From: Bacillota bacterium
Lineage (GTDB): Bacteria; Bacillota; Clostridia; Lachnospirales; Lachnospiraceae
Assembly: GCA_023420935.1 (NCBI GenBank)
Contig: JAEZUR010000100.1
Location: 1 to 64,000 of the forward strand
Length of the DNA stretch: 64,000 nt
Reading direction: 5' to 3'
Below the pieces are notes generated by a model that saw only the letters and a list, made by a program, of their open reading frames with translations, made no database searches and was not told where the DNA came from. Positions 17,196-26,876 of the stretch are shown here, piece after piece. A program made the translations under genes and the position numbers. Numbering within the stretch: position 1 is the stretch's first letter; every line of letters starts with the position of its first letter.

Positions 17196-17471
17196 ATGGA
17201 ACTTGATTTTGAAGATTTTATTGAAGAAGTAAAATTCCAGATGACGGAATATGATATTTTAGAAGAGGAAACGATTCTTGCTTGGGAAGAGAAGGTTAGA
17301 GAATGGGTGAAACGCCATTCAGATAAAAAGTATCTTTATGTAAAAGCAGAGGATGATATATTTGTCAAAATAAAAGATGAAGACGTTATGTTCGAAATTG
17401 CTAGAAAATATTATCAGGCAGTGAAGAATAATCAGGAAGTTGATTATTGGAAGAGATTTCAATTAATTTAA
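17196..17471 (+). CDS. Small acidic hypothetical protein
   Basis: Protein of 91 aa, rich in Glu, Asp and Lys, with no signal peptide or membrane segment. It looks helical (FEDFIEEVKFQMTEYDIL, then IARKYYQAVKNNQ). I do not recognise the family. The ATG at 17196 has AAGGAG 5 nt upstream, which is good evidence of translation. It converges on the next gene over a shared terminator. Confidence 0.7.
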   Translation: MELDFEDFIEEVKFQMTEYDILEEETILAWEEKVREWVKRHSDKKYLYVKAEDDIFVKIKDEDVMFEIARKYYQAVKNNQEVDYWKRFQLI

Positions 17472-17481
17472 GCAGTAAAAC

Positions 17482-17507
17482 AGGCTGCAGTGATGCAGCC
17501 TAGTTTA
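17482..17507. terminator. Bidirectional terminator
   Basis: AGGCTGCA (17482-17489), loop GTGA, TGCAGCCT (17494-17501). It overlaps the stop codon of the minus-strand gene and follows the plus-strand stop by about 10 nt. Confidence 0.8.
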
Positions 17508-17934
17508 CTGCTTTTTCCAAAGTCTTTTCGACAGCGTCAAGGAGCAGGGTTTCGGTATATTGACTATCTTTTGAAAGAATAACATCATCAATTGCTACGT
17601 TATCGCTTAATTGTTCTTCAATTTGTTCCAGAGATGGCTCAATTAAAGGATACATGGTTTTAATTGCTTCACTGGTATTTATCAGACGAACTGAATTAAT
17701 ATGATTCTCATCAACAACAACTTCGAGGTTCAATGTTGTACCGTTGAGAGTAAGTTCAGAAGTATATACTCCTGACTTATATGTAGGTTCATTTTCGGAA
17801 CTATCCGAGCCGGAATCCTTATTCGGAAGAAACATAAAGACCAGAAGTAGGATAAGAAGTATACCTAGCCCTACAAAAATGACGGTGTATATAATTTCCT
17901 TTAGTTGAACAATAACAATTCTTGTTTTTGACAT
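17500..17934 (-). CDS. Membrane-anchored protein, FMN-binding-domain-like
   Basis: Protein of 144 aa. A membrane anchor (about 12-36, rich in Leu, Ile and Val) is followed by an acidic Ser/Asp/Glu linker. The extracellular domain begins YKSGVYTSELTLNGTTLNLEV and reads like the small FMN-binding fold seen in clostridial surface and electron-transfer proteins, but the flavinylation motif is not evident, so the family call is tentative. The ATG at 17934 has GGAGG 7 nt upstream; a longer frame extends into repeat A and is not credible. Confidence 0.7.
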   Translation of the reverse strand: MSKTRIVIVQLKEIIYTVIFVGLGILLILLLVFMFLPNKDSGSDSSENEPTYKSGVYTSELTLNGTTLNLEVVVDENHINSVRLINTSEAIKTMYPLIEPSLEQIEEQLSDNVAIDDVILSKDSQYTETLLLDAVEKTLEKAVN

Positions 17935-18053
17935 CGGAAAGCCTCCAATCAATACACTTTGTATATCATATTTGCTTTTGTGGAAAATTATGATAAAAAC
18001 TTTGGGGATTTGGTAAGAAGATTTGTGGTGGCGGAAGTCTAGGTTGTGGAGGT

Positions 18054-18234
18054 GAATATGGTTCCATAGATATTCATTTGGTCGCCTTACCTTCCTAGGC
18101 ATGTTTGCTTTTGAGCCTCAGAGCGCGGTAAAAATGTCGCGCAAGCGGGCGTCATTTTTGCCTGAGTCTCAAGTCAAACATAAACGCCGTCGTCAGTCGG
18201 TCTGACCAAGCTGAATATCTATGGAACCATATTC
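18054..18234 (+). repeat. Palindromic element A, copy 2
   Basis: Two perfectly complementary 23-bp arms (18054-18076 and 18212-18234) enclose a conserved core: GGTCGCCTTACCTTCCTAGG, GAGCCTCAGAGC, an inner hairpin near AAAATGTCGC...GGCGTCATTTTT, GAGTCTCAAGTC, and CGTCGTCAGTCGGTCTGACC. The core is shared with the other A copies. The gap 17935-18462 holds this element; 18248-18462 shows only AT-rich sequence before the addB ribosome binding site. Confidence 0.9.
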
Positions 18235-18462
18235 ACCGATGCAGGTTATCGAGATTTGAGATAGATTAAACTTTAATCATTATCGAATCCTAAATAGAGA
18301 AAGACTTAAAAGCAGAAATATATGTTGAACATTACAAGAATTAAAAAGCAAATATTAAAGTAGAGTAAAAGCGGAAGTGAAAAGTAATAATTAAGTAGAT
18401 ATAAAGCAGCTTGGTTAGGCAATTATGGTTGGTAGTTAGGAAAGGAATGGAGAGGGGTAGTT

Positions 18463-21400
18463 ATGGCGTTACAGTTTATACTTGGTAGTTCGGGGGCGGG
18501 GAAGTCTTATTATCTTTATCAGAAGATGATTGAGGAGTCCATGAAACAGGAGAAAACCAATTACTTGGTTATTGTGCCGGAACAATTTACAATGCAGACC
18601 CAGAAGGATTTTGTGTCTATGCATCCCAATAAGGGTATTATGAATATTGATATCCTTAGCTTTATGCGCCTTGCTTACTTAGTATTTGATGAAGTTGGGG
18701 GAGACGATAGACAGATTCTTGAGGATACTGGTAAGAGTATGATCGTCCGTAAAGTATTGGAAGAGAAGAAGGATGAGTTATGCTTATTCCAGGCTAATCG
18801 AAAGAAACCTGGTTTTGTGGATGAAATGAAATCAATGCTTTCAGAGATCTTCCAATATAGTATCAAGGAAGAACAGCTGAATGAAATGATAGAAGTTGCC
18901 AAAGAAAAGCCTCTGCTTCAGAAGAAATTAAAGGATGTATTAACCATTTATCGGGGCTTTCGGGATTATTTGAGTGAGAACTACATAACTGCCGAAGAAA
19001 TACTGGATGTGCTTTATGAGGAAATTGAGAAATCAGAACTTATTCGTAATAGTGTAATCTGTTTTGATGGATTTACTGGATTCACTCCGTCCCAATATAA
19101 ATTATTGGTGCGATTAATGAAGCTTTGTCCTAAGATCTATATTACTGTTACCATCGATAAGAGAGAAGATATCAGCAAACTAGATGAGGAATTTAAGTTA
19201 TTTCATCTTAGTAAGAAGACTATTCTTAAGTTATATCAGCTGGCACTGGAGGAAGGGATTGATGTAATGGATCCCTATTATGCAGGTGATGTAAATGGAA
19301 CAGTACCATATCGCTTTCTAAATAGTAAACCGTTGCAAGCATTAGAGAGAAATCTGTTCCGCTATCCATTTAGGCCATTGGAGGGAGAGCAAGAAGATAT
19401 TTCTGTTCATTTGCTAAAAAATGCAAGAGATGAAGTAGCATTTACTATACGTGAAATCGTTCGTCTGGTGCGAGAGGAAGGCTATCGCTACCGTGATATT
19501 GCGGTGGTGACCGGTGATATTACAGGGTATGGAAGGATTATCGAGAAGGAGTATGAAAAGGCAGGGCTACCTTGCTTTATCGATCATAAAAAAGATATCT
19601 TATCAAATCCGCTGGTGGAATTACTACGCTCCCTATTAGATATCCTTCGAAAGGATTTTGATTATGAGAGTATGTTCCGCTACCTTCGTTGTGGATTAGT
19701 AGATATAAAGCTAGATGAGGTAGATCAATTAGAAAACTATGTTTTAGCCTTAGGGATACGAGGGTTTAAGAAATGGAATCAGACCTGGACTAGAGTATAT
19801 GGTAAGGAAGATAGTATTAATCTGGATATATTAAATGAATATCGCCAAAAGGCCATACTTGGTCTTACTAAACTAAAAGAAATGCTTCCAGGTAAATCTC
19901 ACTCCGTAAAAGAGTTTACCAGTGCGCTATATGAATTTCTAGTGAATGAGTGTATATTCCAAAAGTTAGATACGTATCGTATACAGTTTGAACAAGAGGG
20001 TATGCTTTCTCTGGCTAAGGAATATGACCAGATCTATCGATTGGTAATGGAGTTATTTGACCATCTTGTTGAATTACTTGGTAAGGAACAGGTTGAAGTG
20101 AAGGAATACGAAGAGTTGCTGGATACAGGATTCTTAGAGATAAAGGTAGGTTTAATTCCACCAGGGGTGGATCAGATTGTGGTGGGTGATATTGAACGAA
20201 CACGTTTAAAAGACATCAAGGCCTTATTTTTTATTGGTGTTAATGACACAATTGTACCAAAGTCCGGTGGAGACGGTGGAATTCTTTCTGATATTGAGAG
20301 GGAAATGTTGATAGAACACAATATGGAAATGGCTCCGACTAAGAGACAAGGTATTTATACAGAGCAATTTTATCTTTATTTAAATATGACCAAACCACAG
20401 AATCGATTATATATCACTTACAGTAAGGTGAGTCTAGAAGGTAAGACTCTAAGAGCTTCCTACCTAATTGCCAAGATTGGACAATTATTTCCAGATCTTC
20501 GAATTGTGGATGAAGAAAGTATGGATGAGGATTTAGAACACATCTTAGGTGCGGATAAAGGCGTCAGTTATCTTCTTAGTGGATTAAGAGATTATAGCCA
20601 AGAGAACATGCCGGCAATCTGGCGAGAGCTATTTAGTTGGTATGCTAGTCGAGAAGAAATGAAACATTCTATTCCTAACTGGATAGATGGGGCCTTTTAT
20701 TCCAATGAACAGAGTGGCCTGTCTAAGGCAGTGTCTCATGTATTGTATGGAAAAGAGTTAACGGGTAGTGTTACAAGACTAGAGCAATATGCAGCTTGTG
20801 CGTTTGCTCATTTTGCAGCCTATGGATTAAAACTATCAGAACGTAAAGAATATCAACTTAAGGGCCCTGATATGGGTAACATTTTTCATAATACACTAGA
20901 GCTGTTCTCGAGAAAACTAAGAGAACGAAAACTTAGGTGGCAAGACATTACCAACGAACAACGAGAGCACTTAGTAACTCAATGTGTAAAAGAGATTACC
21001 GAAGAATTTGGGAATACCATTTTGCATAGTTCCAAGCGTAATGAATATATGATTAAACGTGTGGAGCGCATTGTAAAGCGTACTACCTGGGCACTCAGTG
21101 AGCATATGAAACAAGGAAAGTTTGAAGCAGAAGGGTATGAACTTCAATTTTCCTTCTTAGATCATATTGATGCAGCTAGGTTTCAATTATCAGAGGAAGA
21201 AAGTCTTCGTTTAATGGGTAGAATTGACCGTCTAGATACTTGTCACAAAGACGATTCTGTTTATGTAAAAGTAATTGATTATAAATCGGGTAATACCTCG
21301 TTTGATGTATTAAATGTATATTATGGGCTTCAGCTTCAATTGATTGTTTATCTTGGGGCAGCATTGGAGCTTGAGAAGAATAATTATCCGGATAAGAAGG

Positions 21401-21927
21401 TGATTCCAGCAGGAATCTTTTACTATAACATTGATGATCCAATGATTGATAAGTTAGAAGGGGAAAATATTGAGGAAAGCATTCTAAAAGAGTTAAAAAT
21501 GAATGGTCTAGTGAATAGTAGCTATGAGGTTATTAAGAGCTTAGATCAAGATTTTGCACTTGCTAGTGATGGCCTCGCCGCTTCCGTAAAGTCCAAAGTG
21601 ATTCCAGTTGAGACAGGTAAGGACGGAAGTATTGGGAAACGTTCTAATGTAATAAGTGAGAAAGTATTTGGAAATTTAACCAAATATGTAAATGAAAAAT
21701 TAACCGAGTACGGTAGAGAGATTTTAGATGGAAACACAGGTGTGAATCCTTATAAATTAGGCAATCGTACTGCTTGCGATTACTGTAGTTATGGAGGCGT
21801 ATGCGGATTCGATAAGAGATTGCCGGGGAATTCATATCGTAGTTTAAGAAAAATGGAAAAAGACATAGTTTGGAGGGGAATCAGTGGGGAAGGTACAGTG
21901 GACGACGGATCAGCAGAAGGTAATTGA
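18463..21927 (+). CDS. addB: ATP-dependent helicase/nuclease subunit B
   Basis: Protein of 1154 aa, normal for AddB. The N-terminal Walker A is GSSGAGKSYY. A long inactivated-helicase region follows, and the C-terminal RecB-type nuclease has GRIDRLDT and VIDYKSG. The iron-sulphur cluster cysteines are in EQYAACAFAHF and TACDYCSYGGVCGFD. AddAB resects double-strand breaks for RecA loading and senses Chi. The start has GAGAGGGG upstream. The addA GTG lies 44 nt before the addB stop, so translation is coupled. Confidence 0.96.
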   Translation: MALQFILGSSGAGKSYYLYQKMIEESMKQEKTNYLVIVPEQFTMQTQKDFVSMHPNKGIMNIDILSFMRLAYLVFDEVGGDDRQILEDTGKSMIVRKVLEEKKDELCLFQANRKKPGFVDEMKSMLSEIFQYSIKEEQLNEMIEVAKEKPLLQKKLKDVLTIYRGFRDYLSENYITAEEILDVLYEEIEKSELIRNSVICFDGFTGFTPSQYKLLVRLMKLCPKIYITVTIDKREDISKLDEEFKLFHLSKKTILKLYQLALEEGIDVMDPYYAGDVNGTVPYRFLNSKPLQALERNLFRYPFRPLEGEQEDISVHLLKNARDEVAFTIREIVRLVREEGYRYRDIAVVTGDITGYGRIIEKEYEKAGLPCFIDHKKDILSNPLVELLRSLLDILRKDFDYESMFRYLRCGLVDIKLDEVDQLENYVLALGIRGFKKWNQTWTRVYGKEDSINLDILNEYRQKAILGLTKLKEMLPGKSHSVKEFTSALYEFLVNECIFQKLDTYRIQFEQEGMLSLAKEYDQIYRLVMELFDHLVELLGKEQVEVKEYEELLDTGFLEIKVGLIPPGVDQIVVGDIERTRLKDIKALFFIGVNDTIVPKSGGDGGILSDIEREMLIEHNMEMAPTKRQGIYTEQFYLYLNMTKPQNRLYITYSKVSLEGKTLRASYLIAKIGQLFPDLRIVDEESMDEDLEHILGADKGVSYLLSGLRDYSQENMPAIWRELFSWYASREEMKHSIPNWIDGAFYSNEQSGLSKAVSHVLYGKELTGSVTRLEQYAACAFAHFAAYGLKLSERKEYQLKGPDMGNIFHNTLELFSRKLRERKLRWQDITNEQREHLVTQCVKEITEEFGNTILHSSKRNEYMIKRVERIVKRTTWALSEHMKQGKFEAEGYELQFSFLDHIDAARFQLSEEESLRLMGRIDRLDTCHKDDSVYVKVIDYKSGNTSFDVLNVYYGLQLQLIVYLGAALELEKNNYPDKKVIPAGIFYYNIDDPMIDKLEGENIEESILKELKMNGLVNSSYEVIKSLDQDFALASDGLAASVKSKVIPVETGKDGSIGKRSNVISEKVFGNLTKYVNEKLTEYGREILDGNTGVNPYKLGNRTACDYCSYGGVCGFDKRLPGNSYRSLRKMEKDIVWRGISGEGTVDDGSAEGN

Positions 21928-24900
21928 TCTTAGAAAACGTAATATTTTAGTATCTGCGGCAGCAGGCTCTGGTAAAACTGCAGTATTGGTTGAACGTATC
22001 ATTACCATGATTTCAGAAGGGTCTAATCCAATCGATATAGATCGACTTTTGATTGTTACATTTACCAATGCAGCAGCAGCAGAAATGAGAGAGAGAATTG
22101 GCAAAGCCATTGAAAACAAATTAACAGAGCAACCAGACAATAGCCATCTTCAAAAACAGATGACATTACTTCATAGTGCCCAGATTACAACGATTCATAG
22201 TTTCTGTCTTCATGTAATTCGAAACCATTTCAATGAAATTGACCTTGATCCTGGGTTTCGAATTGGTGATGAAGCGGAACTAAAATTAATGCGTTCTGAT
22301 GTGATGAGTGATGTATTAGAAGAAAGGTATGAAGAAGGGGAAGAGTCCTTCTTGGCATTTGTGGAAAGCTACTCTACTGGTAAAACTGATGAAGGAATCG
22401 AGGATATAGTCCTTAAATTGTATGAATTCTCAGTTAGTTATCCATGGCCAATTGAATGGCTTGTAGAACAGAAAAGCGGATTTTCCTTACCAGATACAGA
22501 GTCCATGGAGAAGTCACCATGGATGCAGGTTCTTATGAAATATCTATGCGCTGTGATTCAGGATTTGGTAGAACAGAATCAGGTGGCAATCAAACTTTGT
22601 CATGAACCAGATGGTCCATATCCTTATGTGGATGCATTATTAGAGGACTCCGATTGGATCGCCCATTTGTCAACAGTATCTGATTATGAATCATTTGCAG
22701 AGAAACTAAGCCAGATTCAGTGGAAACGACTATCTACCAAACGAGACGAGGCAATCTCAGATGAAAAGAAGGAGTTAGTGAAGTCAATTCGAGATGGTAT
22801 TAAAAAGACCATTGGTGATATGCAGAAGAATTATTTCTACCAAAGTACTGATGAGATGTTACTAGATATGCAAAAGGTACAAGGGGTTATGGAAGCGCTT
22901 TTAGACTTAACTATAACATTTTCTGAGGCTTATGCCTCCAAGAAGGAAGAAAAAAATATTGTAGATTTTAATGACTTGGAGCATTTTGCACTGAATATTC
23001 TTGTAAAAAAAGAAAATGGTGAGGCAGTGCCTTCTTTGGTTGCCATTGACCTTAGTAAATACTACGAGGAAATCCTAATTGACGAATACCAAGATAGTAA
23101 TCTAGTACAAGAGACTATATTAAAAAGTATTTCCAAAGAAAAGTTTGGGGAACATAATCTGTTTATGGTTGGTGACGTAAAACAAAGTATTTATAAATTC
23201 CGACTTGCAAGACCAGAGCTGTTTATGGAGAAGTTTGAGCGTTATTCTACAGAGGATGGTAGCGAGCAGAGAATTGACCTCCATAAAAATTTCCGCAGTA
23301 GAGCGGTGGTTCTCTCTTGTATTAATTATATCTTTGAACAGATTATGACCAAAGAACTTGGTAATATCGAATATAGCAAAGAAGTTGCCCTATACCCAGG
23401 AGCAAAGTTTGAGGAGATAGAAGAATTAGTTTCTACCGATACCGAACTAATCCTAATCGATGGACAGGAAGAGATTGAAGATGAAGAGCAGCAGGAATTA
23501 ACCGAGAAGGAATTAGAGGCTAGAGCTATAGCCAAACGAATCAAAGAATTAACCAGTGAAGAAACCGGCATCTGGGTGAATAGGAAGAATGGATATAGAA
23601 GAGCGGAATACCGAGATGTGGTTATTTTACTACGTACCATGACAGGTTGGTCCGATTTATTTGCTGAAGTATTAATGGCAGAAGGAATTTCATCCTTTTC
23701 TGATACTCAGACGGGATATTTCTCTGCGCTAGAAGTACAGACAATTTTAAATATGCTAAAAATAATTGATAACCCAAGACAGGACATCCCATTTGCAGCA
23801 GTACTTCGCTCACCAATGGGTGGATTAACGGATCTGGAATTAGCAAGTATTAGAGCGTGTAATAGAGAAAAGGGATTGTATGAAACGGCGGTAGAATTTC
23901 TGGAATCTTATAGAAAAGCGGATATAACAACTGGTACAACTTCTGATACAACAACTAGTACAATAACTAGTACAATAACTGGTACAATATTTGATACAAA
24001 ACTTGGATGTGTATCTGTAAGTACAGATGATTTGGATGATTCAGATGAGTTAAATGAGGACAAGGTATTAGAAGAAGACATTGAAATATATTATAAATTG
24101 AATAAATTTTTTACACAATTAGAAAAATATCGAAACATGGTTCCCTACACTCCAATTCATAGTCTATTACAATACATTTTAGAAGATACCGGATACTATC
24201 AGTATGTATCAGTCATGCCTGGTGGAGAGAGGCGTAGTGGCAACTTGGACATGCTATTACAGAGGGCGGTTGATTTTGAAGCAACCAGTTATCGGGGGCT
24301 ATTTCATTTTAATCGTTATATGGAGAAGCTTCATAAATATGATATAGATTTTGGAGAAGCTGGAGTTAGCAATGAAAACGAAAATGCAGTCCGGATTATG
24401 AGTATACACAAAAGTAAGGGCTTAGAATTCCCAATTGTCTTTGTGTCTGGTCTTGGCAAGCCATTTAATAATCAAGATGCTAGAAGTAAATTAGTACTTC
24501 ATCCAGAGCTTGGTATAGGTCCTGATTATATCGATTATAACCTTCGTATTAAGACACCTACGTTACTGAAAAAAGTGATTCAGAAACAAATTGTACTAGA
24601 AAACCTTGGTGAGGAACTAAGAATTTTATATGTTGCCATGACAAGGGCTAAGGAAAAATTAATTTTAACCGGTAATCTTAAGAATCGTGAGAAACAGTTG
24701 GCAAAATGGCTTGAGAGAAAAGGTCAGAAGCAGCCTAAAATGCTCTTCCACAGCCTATCCATGGCAGGAAATTATCTAGACTGGATTGTACCTGCGTTGG
24801 TGAACCATAGTGCATGGGACAACATGTTAATTGAGAAACCGGTTGATGAACAAGAACCGCCATTTCTCATAAATATTACGACTATCGCTCATATGGTGGC

Positions 24901-25708
24901 AGCAGAGGTAAGTGAACAGATGGAAAAGATGCAAAAGAAGGAACAACTAATTCACTGGGATACCAGCCAAGTTTATGAAGAACAAGTAAGGGAAGAATTA
25001 GAGAAGCGTCTGCAATATCAATATCCATATGATTTAGATTCCATTCCAAAGGCGAAAATGACGGTTACCGAATTAAAAACCCTCTCGCAGATCATAGAAA
25101 TGGAAGAAGAAGAGAGCGATACCTTATTGGAACAACATAAGTTGGAAGAAGCATACATTCCCAAGTTTATGAAACAAGAGCAGGAAATAAGTCGAACAGA
25201 TTTAGGTACACTGTATCATAAGGTGATGGAGAAGATAGAATTCGATCAGATTCATTCCTTAGAAGATGTCGCAACACAATTAGATCAACTTGTTCTCAAG
25301 AGACAAATACAACAAGCAGATATAGCTTTTTTTAACAAAGCTAAAATTCTGGAATTTACTAAAACAGAACTATCCCAAAGAATTTGGAATGCAAAAACAG
25401 ATAATAAATTATTCAAAGAACAGAAATTTGTCTTTGGAATACCAGCGAAACAGGTTTATAAAGAGAGTGATAGTGATGAGCTTGTTTTGGTACAGGGTAT
25501 TATAGATGCTTATTTTGAGGAACAAGATGGGTTAGTGTTAGTTGATTATAAAACAGATCGGGTATCTGATCAAGGTGAGATTAGCCTGATTGAGAGATAT
25601 CAGACCCAGTTAGATTATTATCAAGCAGCGTTGGAACAAATGACAGGGAAGAAAGTGAAAGAGCGTGTAATTTATTCCTTTGCGTTGGGGAAAGAGATAC
25701 GGTTGTAA
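21884..25708 (+). CDS. addA: ATP-dependent helicase/nuclease subunit A
   Basis: UvrD-type helicase and nuclease of 1274 aa. Helicase motifs: SAAAGSGKTAVLVERI, LLIVTFTNAAAAEMRERI, TTIHSFCLHVIRNHF, LIDEYQDSN, VGDVKQSIYKFR, IMSIHKSKGLEFP and ILYVAMTRAKEKL. The C-terminal nuclease has GTLYHKVME and LVDYKTDRV. It starts at GTG 21884 with GGAGGGG upstream and overlaps addB by 44 nt. One oddity is a Thr/Ser-rich stretch near residues 685-705, encoded by imperfect tandem repeats at about 23927-24000; it lies between helicase motifs and looks like a recent local expansion that kept frame. Confidence 0.96.
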   Translation: MGKVQWTTDQQKVIDLRKRNILVSAAAGSGKTAVLVERIITMISEGSNPIDIDRLLIVTFTNAAAAEMRERIGKAIENKLTEQPDNSHLQKQMTLLHSAQITTIHSFCLHVIRNHFNEIDLDPGFRIGDEAELKLMRSDVMSDVLEERYEEGEESFLAFVESYSTGKTDEGIEDIVLKLYEFSVSYPWPIEWLVEQKSGFSLPDTESMEKSPWMQVLMKYLCAVIQDLVEQNQVAIKLCHEPDGPYPYVDALLEDSDWIAHLSTVSDYESFAEKLSQIQWKRLSTKRDEAISDEKKELVKSIRDGIKKTIGDMQKNYFYQSTDEMLLDMQKVQGVMEALLDLTITFSEAYASKKEEKNIVDFNDLEHFALNILVKKENGEAVPSLVAIDLSKYYEEILIDEYQDSNLVQETILKSISKEKFGEHNLFMVGDVKQSIYKFRLARPELFMEKFERYSTEDGSEQRIDLHKNFRSRAVVLSCINYIFEQIMTKELGNIEYSKEVALYPGAKFEEIEELVSTDTELILIDGQEEIEDEEQQELTEKELEARAIAKRIKELTSEETGIWVNRKNGYRRAEYRDVVILLRTMTGWSDLFAEVLMAEGISSFSDTQTGYFSALEVQTILNMLKIIDNPRQDIPFAAVLRSPMGGLTDLELASIRACNREKGLYETAVEFLESYRKADITTGTTSDTTTSTITSTITGTIFDTKLGCVSVSTDDLDDSDELNEDKVLEEDIEIYYKLNKFFTQLEKYRNMVPYTPIHSLLQYILEDTGYYQYVSVMPGGERRSGNLDMLLQRAVDFEATSYRGLFHFNRYMEKLHKYDIDFGEAGVSNENENAVRIMSIHKSKGLEFPIVFVSGLGKPFNNQDARSKLVLHPELGIGPDYIDYNLRIKTPTLLKKVIQKQIVLENLGEELRILYVAMTRAKEKLILTGNLKNREKQLAKWLERKGQKQPKMLFHSLSMAGNYLDWIVPALVNHSAWDNMLIEKPVDEQEPPFLINITTIAHMVAAEVSEQMEKMQKKEQLIHWDTSQVYEEQVREELEKRLQYQYPYDLDSIPKAKMTVTELKTLSQIIEMEEEESDTLLEQHKLEEAYIPKFMKQEQEISRTDLGTLYHKVMEKIEFDQIHSLEDVATQLDQLVLKRQIQQADIAFFNKAKILEFTKTELSQRIWNAKTDNKLFKEQKFVFGIPAKQVYKESDSDELVLVQGIIDAYFEEQDGLVLVDYKTDRVSDQGEISLIERYQTQLDYYQAALEQMTGKKVKERVIYSFALGKEIRL

Positions 25709-25765
25709 GATGAACTGGCTGAACTGGATGAAATGGCTGAAATGGCTGACAGTAAGGTTGTTGAG

Positions 25766-26027
25766 TTTGGTTCGGGTGTCATAAGTCTGAAGTGGGTTGT
25801 TCGCAGGAATCTGATAGCATATGGATTCATTTGGTCGCCTTACCTTCCTAGGCATGGTCGCTTTCGAGCCTCAAAGCATAGTGAAAATGTCGCGTAAGCA
25901 GGCGCCATTTTCACTTGAGTCTCGAGTCGACCAAATACGCCGTCGTCAGCCGGTCTGACCAAGCTGAATCCATATGCTATCAGATTCCTGTGGTTAGGTT
26001 ACTGAGACTTATGACACCCGAACCAAA
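25766..26027 (+). repeat. Palindromic element A, copy 3 (longest arms)
   Basis: The conserved A core (about 25830-25964) is flanked by perfect inner arms of 24 bp (25806-25829 and 25965-25988) and perfect outer arms of 23 bp (25766-25788 and 26005-26027). Short tandem repeats of the type GAACTGGCTGAA lie just upstream (25710-25752). The gap 25709-26565 holds this element, a terminator hairpin and element B copy 2. Confidence 0.92.
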
Positions 26028-26156
26028 TTGATACACTATGATTAGGTTCATACGTTTGGGACGAATTGTGGTCAGAGGACTGATTCGTAGTTTGTGTTAT
26101 AAGTTTATTTCTCGCCATATCATCTTAGTCAGTAATTAATATACTGCAAAGCTGAA

Positions 26157-26221
26157 AAAACACCGCGTACTGATGCAATGTTACTATCTAAATGACATTG
26201 CTTCGGTACGCGGTGTTTTAT
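26157..26221. terminator. Long terminator-like hairpin
   Basis: AAAACACCGCGTAC (26157-26170) pairs perfectly with 26206-26219, and inner GCAATG (26175-26180) with CATTGC (26196-26201). Flanking A and T runs let it act on either strand. It probably ends the addBA transcript. Confidence 0.8.
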
Positions 26222-26305
26222 AATGGCTTTATTATATTTGTAGCAGATTATTAGAATTAGTAATAATATTATTATTTTTATGATTATTATGACGAGCAGG
26301 TTACA

Positions 26306-26525
26306 AGCCCTCTGAACAACCTTGAATTGTCAATTTGCATTAGACGAACTAACCGAAGTGATACACCATATAATTTGAGGAGCAACTGTTATGAAGTCGT
26401 TGGTACTTTGGCTCTGTATTTTAGAGCCTTACGTACCACTACGAACTTCATCCAAGCGGGAGCGGGTTGCGAATCGAATTATATGGTGTATCACTTCCTT
26501 AAACATGTAACTTATGCAAATTGAC
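26306..26525 (+). repeat. Palindromic element B, copy 2
   Basis: The polar tail AGCCCTCTGAACAACCTT is followed by outer arms GTCAATTTGCAT (26329-26340) and ATGCAAATTGAC (26514-26525), and 21-bp perfect inner arms (26355-26375 and 26477-26497). The centre GCAACTGTTATGAAGTCG...CGAACTTCATCC is nearly identical to copy 3. A small open frame inside it is not a gene. Confidence 0.9.
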
Positions 26526-26565
26526 AACCGATCACCTGTTATTGGTATTTCCCCTCACATCCATG

Positions 26566-26823
26566 TTATATTATTATATTAGATGAATCAGTCTGTACAG
26601 TCTCATCTGCTGAGGTAACGGTTGGTTTATTTAGCTGTTTTTTTCTGCTTGCAACGATCCCACCAATACGTCCACTTTCTTTTGCGGATAAGGACCTCCA
26701 TCCGCTTTCTAGCACTTTATCATAGACTCCAATTTCTTTCGCAATCTCCCATTTCAATTGCTCTTCTGGAGTTAGATTTTTTATTTTTGGCTTTTTATTA
26801 TTCTTTGCTTTTTTCTTTTCCAT
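26566..26823 (-). CDS. Small acid-soluble spore protein, alpha/beta type, SspF-like
   Basis: Protein of 85 aa. Residues about 18-66 read as a divergent alpha/beta SASP: WEIAKEIGVYDKVLESGW, then SLSAKESGRIGG. This matches SspF of Bacillus (LAKDLGFYDTVKKGGW, RARDAG). SASPs coat and protect DNA in the dormant spore. The EIAKEI segment resembles the GPR protease site E(I/F)A(S)E. The Lys-rich N-terminus and the Thr/Ser tail are extra. The ATG at 26823 has AAGGAG 7 nt upstream. It implies a spore-forming host. Confidence 0.8.
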   Translation of the reverse strand: MEKKKAKNNKKPKIKNLTPEEQLKWEIAKEIGVYDKVLESGWRSLSAKESGRIGGIVASRKKQLNKPTVTSADETVQTDSSNIII

Positions 26824-26876
26824 GGAAACACTCCTTATAACTCCTATTACAATAAGTGTAACCATATAAAGATTCT

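Noticed and set aside
17935..18102. N-terminal extension of the minus-strand membrane protein
   Set aside because: The extension is encoded by part of element A copy 2; the ATG at 17934 has a perfect ribosome binding site.
26327..26524. 65-codon open frame
   Set aside because: It spans palindromic element B copy 2, has no ribosome binding site and no protein-like features.
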